From contig CM051025.1 of NCBI GenBank assembly GCA_027627225.1, forward strand, positions 53,589,181 to 53,653,180: 64,000 bases of DNA, in the 5' to 3' direction. Positions 36,401-51,400 of the stretch are shown here, piece by piece. How positions within the stretch are numbered: the first letter of the stretch is position 1; each line of letters begins with the position of its first letter. The translations under genes and the position numbers were made by a program. The stretch is from Congeria kusceri (Eukaryota > Mollusca > Bivalvia > Myida > Dreissenidae). The notes under the pieces were generated by a model. It was not told the origin of the DNA and ran no database searches. It was given only the letters and a program-made list of their open reading frames with translations.

Positions 36401-39400
36401 TGTACCTATTGCCGAAGTGGAATATTCTGCAGTAGTTGGTGTAGTGGGATTTGTATACGTGGATGTTAACGTCGTTTCCGGCAACGTTGTTTCTGATACT
36501 ATGGTGGTTGGCAATGATGTTATGCTGGTTTCTGAGTATATCGTTATAGAAACATACTGTATACATGAATTTGTTTCGGTGAAAGTACAATTTACAATAT
36601 CATGTAGCATACAAGTACTTGTACTGCAATTCTAGCATGTTATGTGCAGTGTGTTTTAAAACACATGTACAATCAAGAGATATAAATATAAATGTATGTT
36701 ATCAATAGCGTACAAATTCCTAATTTCTATATATTATATTACCAATACTTTGCAATTGATGAGAGCAATACATATATAGATAGTCAACCTGCAACTCACC
36801 AACAGGAATGCATGTTTGACCACTTGTGTTCCAACGTCCATTGCTGTCGCATGTAGATATATTGCTTCCGTGTAGTACATATCCTGTAGTACACATTATC
36901 ATGACTGTACATCCGAATGTGGTTGTGTGAACTGAACCGTTGCCATGCTGAGGACTGACGAACGGTCCACAATCTGTAATGAAATGCAGATTTCTATACC
37001 GATTTGAAGGAAAATCTCCGTTTCTACACAGATAACAAAATGAATGCTAACATACCATTCAATCATTGATAATTTGTTAATGGCAGTGCCGTTAAACGTG
37101 ATCAATGCTTTCTGAGTTTCGTTTATAATCTTACATGTACAAAGTGTGTTGCATAACATGTATTTACATGCTGCCATCTGTTAAAAACATACGCAGTATA
37201 CGAACTCACCAACAGGTTTGCATTCAGAGTCAGTTGCGCTCCACGATCCATTACTCATACAAGTGGAAATGTTTGTTCCCAAGAGAGTGAAGCCTTGATG
37301 ACAAGATATGGTTGCAACAGATCCAAATGTGGTGGAAGGACTTATCACACTGCCATTGTGTGGTATGTTAAAGTGTCCACAATCTAATAACAGGAGCATG
37401 ATTATACCTATCTTTTATACCAATGAGACAGCTGGGGCATTGGAACTTATGTTTGTTTTCGCGAGAGCAAATACACTGTTACTGTTTAACGATTAAATAC
37501 AGATTGGACACATTCGATCTTTAAATTATTAATATTCAAAAATACAAAAAAACGAGCATTGGAAACATGCATAATATATAACACAACCCACCAACGATAA
37601 CACAAGTTGAATCAGTATTGTTCCATTTCCGGTTGCTGTCACACAAGGAAACACGGCTTCCGTTGATAAAAAATCCCGTATCACACGTGATAGTCGCAAC
37701 AGACCCGAACGTTGTGGAATTATGTGATACACTGCCATTCTGTAGATCGGTAGGCGGACCGCAATCTATATCAGAAAAACCAGTCATACACAACACAGCG
37801 TTTAACATTATCATTCAATAATTTAGCAAACTGTCTAACTGTAAAAAAATCATTGTCACGGATGAACCCTGCATTGTAAAATTAAAATACGATACATTTT
37901 CTGCAACACACAATCACGCTACACTATTTGGAATGACTACAGCATTGAGTACTATTCGCTATTGAAAGAAAGCTATTGTTCTACGCTTTTTCCCTTCCAT
38001 ATTAAACAAAAAGCTTACCAACAGGCTGACATTCGTAGTCAGTTCTACTCCATGATCCATTACTCATACACGTGGATGTATTTGAACCCAGGAGAGCGAA
38101 GCCGTCATGGCACGAGATGTTTGCAACAGATTTCAATGTGGTGGCAGTAATAGTCACAAAGCCGTTCAATGGAATCGTACAAGGTCCACAATCTGAAAAC
38201 ACGTACATATTATATATAGGATCTGACACGAGTTGTCATTTAATATCATATTTTATTAAACGAGTTCAGGAATTTTGTTATTAAGCTAGCCTTTGGCGAG
38301 CTTCCTAACGAATTTCCTGGACGAGTTTAATAAAACATGATATGAAATGACAACGAGTGTCAGATCTATTTTATCACATGCTTTTAATCGAAAAAAATGT
38401 TTCTAATTTTACCAAAGTATGTCGATAAATCCTAAAAGTTGTTTACTGCATAGTCGTCATTTCATGTTGACGACGTCATTTCACCAAACTAACGTCATGC
38501 GATTGGTCAGTCAAAAAATATGTAGCCAATGAAAACGCTCAAAATTTTACCATACACATGTGTAAGATAAAAATATTTGTAATGGTTGTATTACATGGAA
38601 AACAAGGTATAGCATGTGATAAATTAATTTATTTAATGAAAAGTAGTGAAATACAGACAAATATCCGTGAGATATATACCTATATCACTCACAGTGATGG
38701 ACTACTGTTTTTAATTTTATTTGATTTTAACAATATTTAATTGGATGTGTTGTCACCATTTATCATACAGAATTGCCACACACAAAAAGTAGTGAAGATT
38801 AATAACACCAAATGTTAAGAATACTTCTCTGATATATTGAAGCGTCTTTCCTCTTATTTTCTCTTGGATTTTCCTAGATTTTCCTTGGAAACTAGAACAG
38901 ACAATGCCTTGCGGGCACAAGTTTTACCCACAAGGCATTGGAGCTCGTCATCTTGGTCCAAATTTAATTTTAGCATCCAAAGTATTTATTTTATCCTTTG
39001 CACTTTATTCATCCCAGCATATTACATTTGCGCTTGTTGTTTACTGCACTGTACCTATGAACAGTAGTCTCCCTTTGTTTACATAGTTGTTTTCCCCGTT
39101 CTCCAATTCCAAAATATAACAAGAATCCAGTGTACCCTTAAGTAATAACTTGTTTTCATTAAGCACATAATTATATTGGTTTGTGTGTATTAAGTTTTTA
39201 TATCCAGTAACCACTCTTAAGTATTCAAGTATCCAATGTGTGTTCTTGTAAGTAGTGCTCAGCGTTTAATTCTTGTTTTCTTCAAATTCTTGACCGACTT
39301 TTAATCCAATTGTGTTGTTAAGTCCGAATATTTAATATAGAAAACACTTTATACGTGTAAGTATTCAATTTCAGAATACTCCTAACAGTACATCTTTTGT

Positions 39401-42400
39401 TGTTTTACATTTTAACGCGGATCTACGAGTTTAATCAGCTTAAATTGCTTGCGAAAACACATGTGCGTTTGAATGTCGTGACTGTGTTAACTATTGTTTA
39501 CATCATAAACACCTATGCACACGCTATTTTTAGAAAACTGAATTTCCGAGAACTGAACGCACTTTCACTTTCAATATGTACTTTCATCATAAATATATTT
39601 AAAGCTAGCAGTGTGTGTTAACTTCTTGGTTGACAAGCTGACCATTAGATCTATTCAACGACTACGTGTATCCAATTGTATTTAAACTTAAATAAATTTT
39701 GAAACCCGGATTCTGCGTTGACTATGAATATACTGAGTAGCATAGTAGACTGTCGTACTGTAAACACGCTGCCATGATAATGCCTTGAGTCAAAAATGTT
39801 TTGCGATTTAAGTTGCTTAACTAGATCTAATCCACGGCACATTTGATCGTAATCCAAGATGGTGCTGGAATGGTTATTACTAATCCCGATTACTACGCAT
39901 TATAGAGAAAATAGTGCGGACGTAATATTGTAAATATCGTGTTGAAAATTCCCTAAATAAAAATCAAACGTAAAGAATATTCAAATAGCATTTAAATAAA
40001 AAGAAAATGTGTTTGTTTTCGGTGTGATAACGCGTGATATGGTCACCGGAAATGGAGACAAAATACGTATTTAAATATTAATTGTCTCTCTTTCCGGTGA
40101 CGATATCACGCGTTATAACACCGAAAACAAACAAATATCCTCTATATACATGCTAAATGGATACATTGCATCACATAATAATGATTATGTAAACATAAGC
40201 TTCACGGAGTTTATATCACGAACTTTAATTATAGTTTCTAGTAGTTAGTGTGTCGAGTAATTCATTTTTGCAGACATTATACCGAACAAATGTCAAATTT
40301 CCAAATGTGAGAATAAAACTTTAAACTTTACTAATAACACATGCTTGGGAAATATAAATTTCTAAGACCAGTCTCAGCAATTCAAAAGGTGTTTGTACAA
40401 GTGGTTTCAGTGGTAAATGAGCGATATAACTTATTGAGTGTTAGGAAAATATAAAGAAATGTAAGATATTGTTAAATTTATTGTTAATTAATTGTTAATC
40501 GTTCCGTGTTTTTTCAGAACCATGAAGTTTGTATCTGCTGTGCAGATTACACGTTACCTGAGTTTTGTCTAATGACCGTGTAAAGTACTTCCAAGCACTT
40601 GACGGTGGAATTGTTTATTAATCAAGACTCTTGTATAATATACGGTGTTGATATTATGGAGAATAATTTACAAGTGACGTATATTAAGATAGACCATATC
40701 ATGCTAATTTTGTTAAAGAAATTGATTGGCTGATAATGGATTCATTTTGATTGGTTTACTTAGAGTGTTATTGTAATTTAATGTAAACAACTTAACCGTA
40801 TAGATGTCACTTAAGGATAATAAACAACAATGTACGCCTTGTGCAAACTGTGAAACCGTTATCACAACATGGCCAAGTTTTGTTATTTGTGGATACAATG
40901 CGTCATATTCGCGCCTCCTACAAATCGTTAATTTGCGGCCCTTGTAAAGACGTGGCCCCCCTGCCAAGTATCAATTGTCGTTAATTGGACATGTTTGGCA
41001 TGTGTTGTAACAACGTAACACTGCCCCCGCCCACCTGCTAGGCAGGAAATACGGCTGGAATTCATGTTAACTTTGCAATCAAACTGGAAAAACAATGCTT
41101 TAAATAAATTTGAAAATTGAATATTCGTTTTCGTTTTTTTTTTGTTCGAATATTGTCCGATAGTCGAATATTCGAATATTCGGTCCCATCCGCAATTATT
41201 TCAATGTGATGTACAATATTTCTCAATTCCTCCAACTTAAATATCTGGACTCTACTACTATAAAGTTTAATTTCAGATTCATATATGTGTGACTGTGAGG
41301 AATGCAAACAGTGAGTGCGTGCATAAACACAGAATAATAAAAATGAAAGTAAGAACAAAATATTTCATATGTAATACGCACCAAAATTTCACACATATAA
41401 TCAGTATTGTTCCACTGTGTGTTGCTGTCGCACGCAGCAGTGTTGCTGCCATTCAATCGGTACCCAACATCACATTAAATTATTGCCAAAGCTCCGAAAG
41501 TGGTCCCATTAGACAATACAACGCCGTTCATTGGCGATGCAAGTACTCCACAATCTATGACACGAATAAACTGCTATTCGCATACATCATAATGTATTAC
41601 AAACTCAAATCAGGTATATGGAACTTACTTCAGAATGTATGACGAACTTAATAATGTATGACAAACATGATATGTAGACTCATTTTTATAAGCAACGTAC
41701 AACAGTTTTAACTCTAAGATGTTAATTGAAGTTTAACGATCATCCTGTTGTATTTCAATCTGAAATGGAATAGGTACACACGTGTCGTAATAATAATGAC
41801 GTGAAGTCATGTTTCTACCACTTTGAAGTTTCTGATACTAGTGTAATCTCTTAAATCATATTTACCAACTGGCGCACATGTTTGCCCTTTTCTGTCCCAT
41901 TGTCCCTTACTGCCACACGTCGATATTTTGCTGCCGTTCAGGTAATATCCTGTTTCACAAGCGACTATTGCAGTAGAACCAACTATGTTTCCTGTGGTTG
42001 ACACCGCGCCATTTTCAGGTGCTGGGAATGGGTTACAATCTTAAAAATAAAACAATGCATTTCACCAGTTTTCGTTTTATGAATATGAATATTCAGTATC
42101 AGTAATGAAATACTATCGTATTAATTCACTAAGCGCTAATCATATCAACATGAAATAAACTATGAATACTATTTAATGTCCTTTATGCATTCACTATAAA
42201 CGACAAAGAACTGATAATTTTACAAAAGCTCACTTTTCTAACAATTACAATTAAATGTTAAACCGAGCTTACCAACAGGTTTACATGTGTAATCAGTTGC
42301 GCTCCAGTGTCCATTACTCATACATGTCGACGTATTTGATCCAAAGAGTATGAAGCCGTCATGGCATGAAATTTTTGCAGCTGATCCGAACGTGGTTGCA

Positions 42401-45400
42401 TGACTGGTAACAGTGCCATTCATTGGTTTGATAAGAAATCCACAATCTATTAATAATGACAAAATTATGTTACAATTATGCCATGTTCGTGTTATGCTTT
42501 TGTATTGTTGAGTTTCTCAAACGGAATACCTATGGCAAAATAAGAAGCAATGAGACACTAATTAAAATTTTATCTTTACATTAAATGTGTAATTTTATTA
42601 ATTGGAGGCCATGTGCGTTAAATAATGTATTTTCAACGAAATCATCAGTGTCACACGTGGAAGTTACTACGACGACATTTGGGGTTATTTACCCTCGGGA
42701 CTTCGGTTAAAAACCATTGCCCGAGCACACTGCTTAACATATAAAACTGCTTGTATGAAACTATAAAACAATCCTTCTTTTAAAGGGTGTGACACATAAG
42801 ATCTTTGCAGTGTGGGTACGGTGCTTTATATAAAAATCTAAGCGTAAACATATACCAGAAGTACATAAAAATACTGTTTTTAAATTAATCTTTGTAAAAA
42901 GTAAAAGAGAAACAGTAATATCTGCTTTAGAAATATATTTTCTTAATTTATACAACACGTGTATAAACTTAAAATCGAATATACAGCCTTTACGAGGAAT
43001 GCGGTAGCGTGGGAAAGTAATTTGCATATTGAGCTTGATGCTCAAAACGGATAGTAATTGCCACTAAACATGAAACAAGACTTATAATCCTAGCGTATGT
43101 AAGTATGCATATTTTAATATATAATTATATGAATGAATGGTGTTAAGTATATATGACGTCAACACGATTTGCCGCAATTATGTATGTTTTACGTTGACGT
43201 CATCATTGCTATTGTTGTTTATTCTTATCAGATGTTATTAAAGGATCGAACCTAACAGATGTGTTGTACTACACTAGCAAAGTACCATTACCTGAATTAC
43301 ATTTGGTGCCGTGAACAAACCATTGAAACGAATCTTCAGAAACTACATTCGATTCGAGATGGTCACCGAGGAGTAATTCAGCGTCATTTACAGAATATTG
43401 AAGATGCATAGTCCGATTCGACGCTGACGCAGATTAACGCGAATGCGCTTCCGGTCAACACCAGTACTACAAGTAACGGTTTCCATTTTCATAGACTTCC
43501 GAATCTAACGTTACCATCGTTTGACGGAAACATCCTCAAATGGCAGAGTTTTTGGGATTGATTTGAATTAATTATTCATTTGAGCAACAATCTTACGGAC
43601 GTTTAGAAGTTTGCTTATCTGCAATCCCAACTAGAAGGCGCTGCTGCGCGTACAATTGATGGATTTGCGTTAACCAACGCTAACTATACACGTGCATTAA
43701 GAATTCTACAACAGCGATTTGGCCAACCGCATCGTATTATACATGCTACCATGCAAGCACTCATCCAGTTACCAGCTCCGTGCAACACATTGAACAGAAT
43801 GCGCAACTTCCACGATAAAATGGAAACTTACATACGAGGACTGGAGTCGCTGGGTCAGCACCAAGACGGATACGGAAGTTTGTTGGTGCCAATCGTTTTA
43901 GATATGATGCCGTCCGAGGTAAAAAAGAATTTTGCAAGAGAACATGGTGATTCCAACTGGCAGATGGGAGATCTACGAAATGCATTGAACCGAGAACTCA
44001 ACATCGTGGAGGCCGGAAGTTCGAATCATCTTCCGGAAGTGACGGAGTTCGTGTCCACAGCATCGTTTTACACTGGGTCGAAACAGAATGAATAACGACA
44101 CCGACAACGAAGCGTAAGTCAAACTCCGATTTCGTCTGTCATTAAATGTGCGTTCTGTGATGGAAATCATAAACCTAAGGACTGTGTGACCTTTTCTAAT
44201 GTCAAAAACAGATTTCAACAGGTGAAAGAAAAACAACTCTGTTTTGATTGTCTTGGACACCATCAAGTTTCAAAGTGTACATCTCGAAAACGCTGTCAAG
44301 TTTCTAAGAAGAAACACCATACGAGTATTTGTAGTAGCCCCACCGCAGGAACAAAGAAACATAATCAAGAACCGGAAGTGCCGTCAAACAGACCGAAAAC
44401 TCATGATCTTCACTCATAATTACAGAGATTCGAACAAGGCGTTCTTCTAAAGACAGCCATTAGCACTGTGCGCTCCGGGCAAATGCAGACAAACGCATGC
44501 ATACTGTTTGATGAAAGAGCACAGAATTCGTTCATCACTGAGGCTCTTGTTAGTGAACATGAGGTACAGCGAACCGGAACAGAGACCATTCACCTGGCAG
44601 CATTTGGCGATAAGAAATACCGGCTTCTACACAGCGACCATCTACATGCTCTCGGACCGGAAGGAACATATACCGATCCATGTGTTGATTGTTCCAACGA
44701 TAGCTACCCATGCGTCTCCAGCGCACCGCTGCACGTTTGCCCTATCTCAGAAAGTTGAAACTTGCACATCCGGTAACTGAAAATGAAGATTTCAACATCT
44801 CGTTACTGATAGGCGCGGGCCACTAATGGGACGTCATTGAAGACGAGATAATTCGCGGAAAAGGACCAACAGCAGTGAAGTCGAAAGTCCGCTATCTTTT
44901 ATCTGGACCTGTCAGAGCAGAAGATAAATCTTCTAACCACGTGCACAACGTTATCACTTCACAATCAAACGATATGAGTTAACTGGAGCGATTTTGGTCA
45001 TTAGAAAGCATATGAATCATTCAATCGACATAAGAGCCAGAGAAGCGATACCGCTTAGAGACGTATCAGCAGACATCTATAGAATACTCGGGCAACAAAT
45101 ACACGGCAGCTCTTCCATGGAAGACCGACCATGAACCGTTACCGTCGAACTACGTTGCCAAGGGACGAACTGAGAGTACGATTCGAAGGTTAAGCCGGAA
45201 ACCGGAAATGCTTCAGAAATATAGCAAAATAATTGCCGTACAAGAGCGAAAACGATTCATTGAAAGGATAGACGAATCCGAACCCCTCCCCCCCCCCACC
45301 CACAGCGATTGTGCATTACATTCCCCACCACACGGTCATCACAGATTAATTGACAACTTTAATACGTATTGTATACGATTGTAGCTGCAAACAAGCACCT

Positions 45401-48400
45401 GACCAACTCAGCCTAAATGCTTAGAGTCTACACCCCCTGTACTAAACGATTTGACATCGATTTCGGTGCGATTTCGACTCAATAGATATGCAGTCAGCAC
45501 ATATATCGAGAAAGCGTTTTTACAGGCGGGCTTGAGTGAAAAGGACCGCGATGCTACACGATTTCTATGGTTGAGTGACCCAAGAGACCCAGATTTTCCT
45601 CTTTGCAGCTATGGTTTCAAAACCGTATTTTTTGGCGCGACGTGCTCACCATTTATACTGAATGCGACGATTCTCAAACATCTGGAGTTGAACAAGAACA
45701 AGCCCTGCATCTCACACTTTGAGAACAGATTTATATGTCGACAACATGCTGTCAAGTTTTAGTAAGCAATCGAACCTTCTTGACAACTTCCGGGATGCGC
45801 GAGATTAAATGAAAAGTGCCAGTATGAATCTGCATTCTTGGACATCCAACAATAAAGCACACAGGGACATCGCCGCAAAACAGGGCGTGTTAGACACAGA
45901 TGTGGTGACAAAGGTTTTAGGTATGCTCTGGAAACCGGAAGAGGATACCTTGATATTTGTACATCGTGAAATACCGAACATAAACAAGTTGACCAAGCGT
46001 GTTGTCCTGCGATACTCTTCACAGATATATGATCCAGTTATGTTATTAAGTCCTGTTACTGTGAGATCCAAACTACTGCTTCAACAGCTTTAGAGGGACA
46101 AGTTCGATTGGGATGTGCCGTTACCATTGGACCTTCAAGAAACGTGACGACAGCTAGCCGAAGACCTGAACACTGTGACCAACTTCGAATTTTCAAGACA
46201 GTACGGCGTTTCAAGCTCAAGCACATGCCTCCATGTTTTTGTTGATGCTAGTATCAGGTCTTACGGAGCAGCAGCCTACATTGTCAACGGAACGGAAGCG
46301 AGTCTTGTGATCGCGAAGAACAAAGTTGCGCCACTAAGAAAGATGACTCTACCGCAACTCGAACTCATGGTCGCTGTGATCGGTGCTCGACTGGCGTCAC
46401 ACTTGCAGTCAGCTCTCAACATATTTGAAGTAACATTCTGGTCAGACAGCCAAATTGTTCTACAATCGATATCAATATCAAAGCCACTCAAACGATTTGT
46501 GAAAAACCGGGTTCAAGAAATCCACAAACTGACAGAGAGTTATTTGTGGAACTATTGCCCGACACACGACATCACGGCTGACCTCCTGACCCGAGGGATC
46601 CCAGCGTCACAGTTTATGAACAAGACACTTTGGAATAATAGACCATCTTGGATCACACAGAAAGATGATTGGCCAGTATGGAACCTATACAGTTGTGTTC
46701 ATATGCAGCAAGAAGAATTCCTGTGCAAGCCGATATCTGAAGACGAGAACCTTCAATCAGCGAAAGTTCTCATCAGTTTGATCTGTCCTACACAAGAAGG
46801 AATTCACAAAGCTATCAACATTGAGAAGTACAGCAAATACCCGAAGTTGCTTCGAGTTACCGCGTATGTGCTCCGATTAATATCGAACTGTAGACAATCG
46901 CGTGCAATAATTACTGACGTGTTGATTGCAACGGAACTTGAAGTCGCCGAGCAAAAGTGGTTATCAGCATGTCAGGAGACTTCGTATTCTGAGGAAATAA
47001 GAAGTTTGAAATTGAAGACTCCTACGCGACAACCGCTTGTTAGACAACTGCGGCTGTTTTTAGACAATACGTGACTCATTCGATGTGGAGGCCGTATTCA
47101 TAAACGCATCTGTTGCTGACGTCACCCGATTTCCGTACCTGTTGCCAAGACACCATCCGCTCACAAATCTGATAGTAAAAGACACCAATGAAAATCAGTT
47201 ACATGCCGGGACAAAGGGAACTTCCACGCAGATGAGACATAAGTACTGAATACCCGCCATAAGACAATGTGTACGATCAGTTCACCGGAAGTGTGTTACG
47301 TATAGGCGTGTTCAGGGCAAACCCTACACACCTATAGAATCCCCGCCATTACCAAAGTACAGAGTAGAAGAATCTCCGCAATTTAACGTGACTGGCGGTG
47401 ATTTTACAATTGCGCTTGACGTCAGGGACCGAACCGGCAGCGAAACAAAGGTATATATCTGCCTATTCACGTGTGCCAGCACCAGATCCGTCCATCTTGA
47501 GATTGTTCAAGATCTATGACAAGCTTCATTTATGCAAGCGTTCCGTCGATTCGCAAATCGGAGGTCACTTCAGAAAATTTTGATGTCTGACAACGCAACC
47601 AACTTCTTAGGCGCGTCAAAACAGCTCAGGCCTTTATTCGAGTCTACTGCAGTCAAGAAACTTCTTAGCCGGAAGGGAACAGAATGGCACTTCATACCAA
47701 AACGAGCACCATGGTATGGGGGATGGTGGGAGAGCCTTATTGGCTCACTCGTTAACATGGAGACATTGCACACCGTTGTCACCGAAATAGAATTCATGCA
47801 GAACGATAGACCTATGATACATCTACCGTCATATAGCAACGATTTGGAACCCCTAACACCTGCACATCTCGTTTCCGGCCGGAGAATTACGTCGCAACAC
47901 AAAACAAACACACACACACACCAACATTAATGTTTTAATATTCATATTGTATTCAAACATCGACTTTATTTATATATTTATTTCTTCCGTATTAATAAAC
48001 CACTGCACAGTGTTAGACGACAATACTAACCAACGAGATTGCATGTCTGTCCAGTACTGCTCCAATTGCCATTGCTGTCACATGTGGAGGTGTTACTTCC
48101 TTGGAGATTATACCCGTTGCCACACGTGATCGTTGCCTTTAAACCGAATGTGGTGGCTGAGGTTTTTACACTGCCGTTGTGAAGAAACGGAAAAGGCCCA
48201 CAATCTGTAACGCGATTGTACTAGGTAAAACAAGATCAACAACATTTACCAAAACAAAACATATTCATTCTTTTTAAAAACAAATCAATAATTTACGTCT
48301 GCCAATTACTGATCCTATTTACAGTGCTGCCACAGGTGGGCATATTGCCACTTTTGACATTTTAGCCACTGTCACATTGGCATTTTGAGAAGCTTTTTGA

Positions 48401-51400
48401 AAAGCATAGATTGTCCCAAAACCTATAAACATTTCGTTTCATTTTTTAGAAGTAAATTACTAAAATTTGCAGTAGGCTTATATTGTTAATACATATAAAA
48501 AATTTATTCCACCATCAAGCATACCATAACGAAATAAACAATTGTTATGCGTACATATTCATTACTTTGCGGTTACTCTAAAATGCACACATATGGATGT
48601 TATGTTATAATTTTTGAAATTAATGTTTTTATTTTCTTCCTGATTTAAACCAAATACTGTGCTTGCAAAAGTGTCAAATAAAGATAAGCGTGTACATGCG
48701 CTCGGGCTTTAAACGTGATTTACTTAGCCGCGTTGTGTATACAAATTATATGTAGACTTTAAATAAAGTTTGTATTCTTATCAATGCTATGTTACGTGCT
48801 TTAATGAATTTTTAAACAAAACACCATTTATTTCGCATGTTAGATATACACAAAATATAATTTGTTATTATCATACATTATTACTATTACAAAAAAAAAA
48901 TTGTTATTGGGAAATGATATCAATTTCTGTCTTTTGAAAAATAAATGTCAATAGGAGTACGTACATTACCAGCTCGACTGTTCTGTACATATGATTGAAT
49001 ATTGATTCATTATGATTAGTTTTATTTGAAATATATTCTAATGCGAATCTTTTAATGTACATATCGTTTCAGTGATTTTTAATATTTACGTTCAAATAAT
49101 TTAATTCATACCAATAGGAGTGCATTTTGAACAGTAGTGTTCAATTACATCCCTTGAAAAATTATAACTCATACCATTCATCCTTCTCCAGCTGTACTCG
49201 TACGTAGGTATAATTATGACGTAATATGTGTTTCATTAAGATTATTATGGGATGTAGTACAAAACATGTAAGGACATTGCTAAACTTACGAACATTTGCA
49301 TATTTTATACCAAGAATAGTGCAGTTCTGACCAGATATATATGACACCTTGTCATAGTGAGGCGTCATTAAAGGGCCACAGTCTTGTATAAGAACAAAAT
49401 ATAACAACAATTTAGGATAATAGGTACATCTATTAAAAATAGGGATGGCAACGAAAACTTAAACGTCATTCAATTATTCGAATTTAATATTCGAGTATTA
49501 TTCGAATGTTCGGTCATTTTGAATGAGTTATCAGCTTGTTTGCGACCATAATCATCAATCCTTATTGGGTACAAAAACTAGTACAGATAATCTAGAAAGC
49601 TCGCATAAATAATATTCAACATAACATTTTTTTATAAAAACAAAACAACAAAAATGCTTTAAAAATGAAAACCACCAAGCGCTTATCAAACGCATGTGTT
49701 AGGAGCCTTAATAACAAATTACAACAGACAACGTTAGCCAACTTCGCTATTCTACTTTATAAAGCATGCGTGGAAAATATGATTGCACAAAGGACCCGCA
49801 ATTCTGATGTCAAACAAACTGTAAACAAAAAGGGGTCAAACAGACACGACCTGTATGTTATAGTGAATGCTTAAACGCTAACATTAGTTTAAATTAATGT
49901 AGGACACTCTCAATATATTTTTTTTCCGGCTTTTATATCATAATGCATACATGAAGTCGCATTTCGAAGTTTTAGTCCCTTTAAAACATAATTTGACCTG
50001 CACACGACAGTCAAAATAGAAGATCCCCGTGGAAGAGGATATACGTTAAGTTTTCATTTCTTAAGATTATTTTGTTTGAATTTTTATATTCTAATTGCTA
50101 TATTAGTGCCTGTATCGCTCCACCGGCTTATTAAGTAAGGATTGTCAGAAGCAAAAGGACCCTCTGGCGGCCATGTTATTTTTCACTAATAAAAATAATT
50201 TAAAAGGGGCCTGTTACAGATTGGCAAATTTACAGTTTTCACAATTTTTGTCATGGCCAAATATTAAAATACTTCATAACATACCAACAGGATTGCATGT
50301 CTGCCCAGTACTGTTCCAAAATCGGTTGCTGCCACATGTGACTGTCCTACTTCCAGTAAGGTTGTATCCGGTTTGACACGATATTGTAGCCGCAGATCCG
50401 TACGTGGTGGCGGTGTGTGACACGTTTCCGTTTGGAGGGGCAGTTAAACGTCCACAATCTGTTTTACAAATACAGATACAAGTGTTACATGCATCGAAAA
50501 TATATTCTAACAGGACACGCGGATAATTTTCCATAGATAAAGAAGGAAATCAGTCATAGGTTATTCTTCAACAAATTATGGGCGGAAACTAGTGTTTTGA
50601 GAATAGTTCCAGCCAAATACGGAAAACTGGCCACGCCCCCCTGGCGCCATGTTTTGGATCAGAGCAGAACCATTTGGGCAACTTTGGTAGAGGAATACCC
50701 ATTCGTGTGATATTATTTCGAAATCCAACCAGTGGTTTCTGACAAGAAGTTTTCAATTGAGTCGTATGAGGTAAAATTCCCACGCCCCCTTGAGGCCATA
50801 TTTTAAACCAAGCGGAACCATTTACGCGGCTATAGTAGAAGACCGTCCAATGAACATTTCTGTGAAATGATATTGAGATTCAGTCGTTTCTGACAAGAAA
50901 ATTGTCAAAGTTTTCAAAATATACTAAGTACCAAACTCGTATCGAAATTGCTAAACTTACGAACGTGTCCATGTTAAAGTCTCTAATGCTCACCAATAAT
51001 AACGCATTTCTGACCAGTACTATTCCAATGTCCATTGCTGTCACATGTCACTGTCCTACTTCCTGTAAGGTTGTATCCGGTTTGACACGATATTGTAACC
51101 GCAGATCCGTACGTGGTGGCGGTGTTTGACACATTGCCGTTTGGAGGGGCAGTTAAACGTTCACAATCTGTTTTACAAATACAGATACAAGTGTTACATG
51201 CATCGAAACATATTCTAACAGGACACGCGGCTAGTCATAAGTTAATCTTCAACAAATTATGGGCGGTACCTAGTGTTTTGAGAATAGTTCCAGCCAAATA
51301 CGAAAAACTGGCAACGCCCCCTGGCGCCATGTTTTGGAACACAGCAGAACCATTTGGGCATCTTTGGCAGAGGAATGCCCATTTGTGTAAATTTCGAAAT

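Noticed and set aside
40713..40967. Minus-strand 84-codon frame in a less AT-rich patch
   Set aside because: No domain and no exon borders. It lies in the intron between CCP exons.
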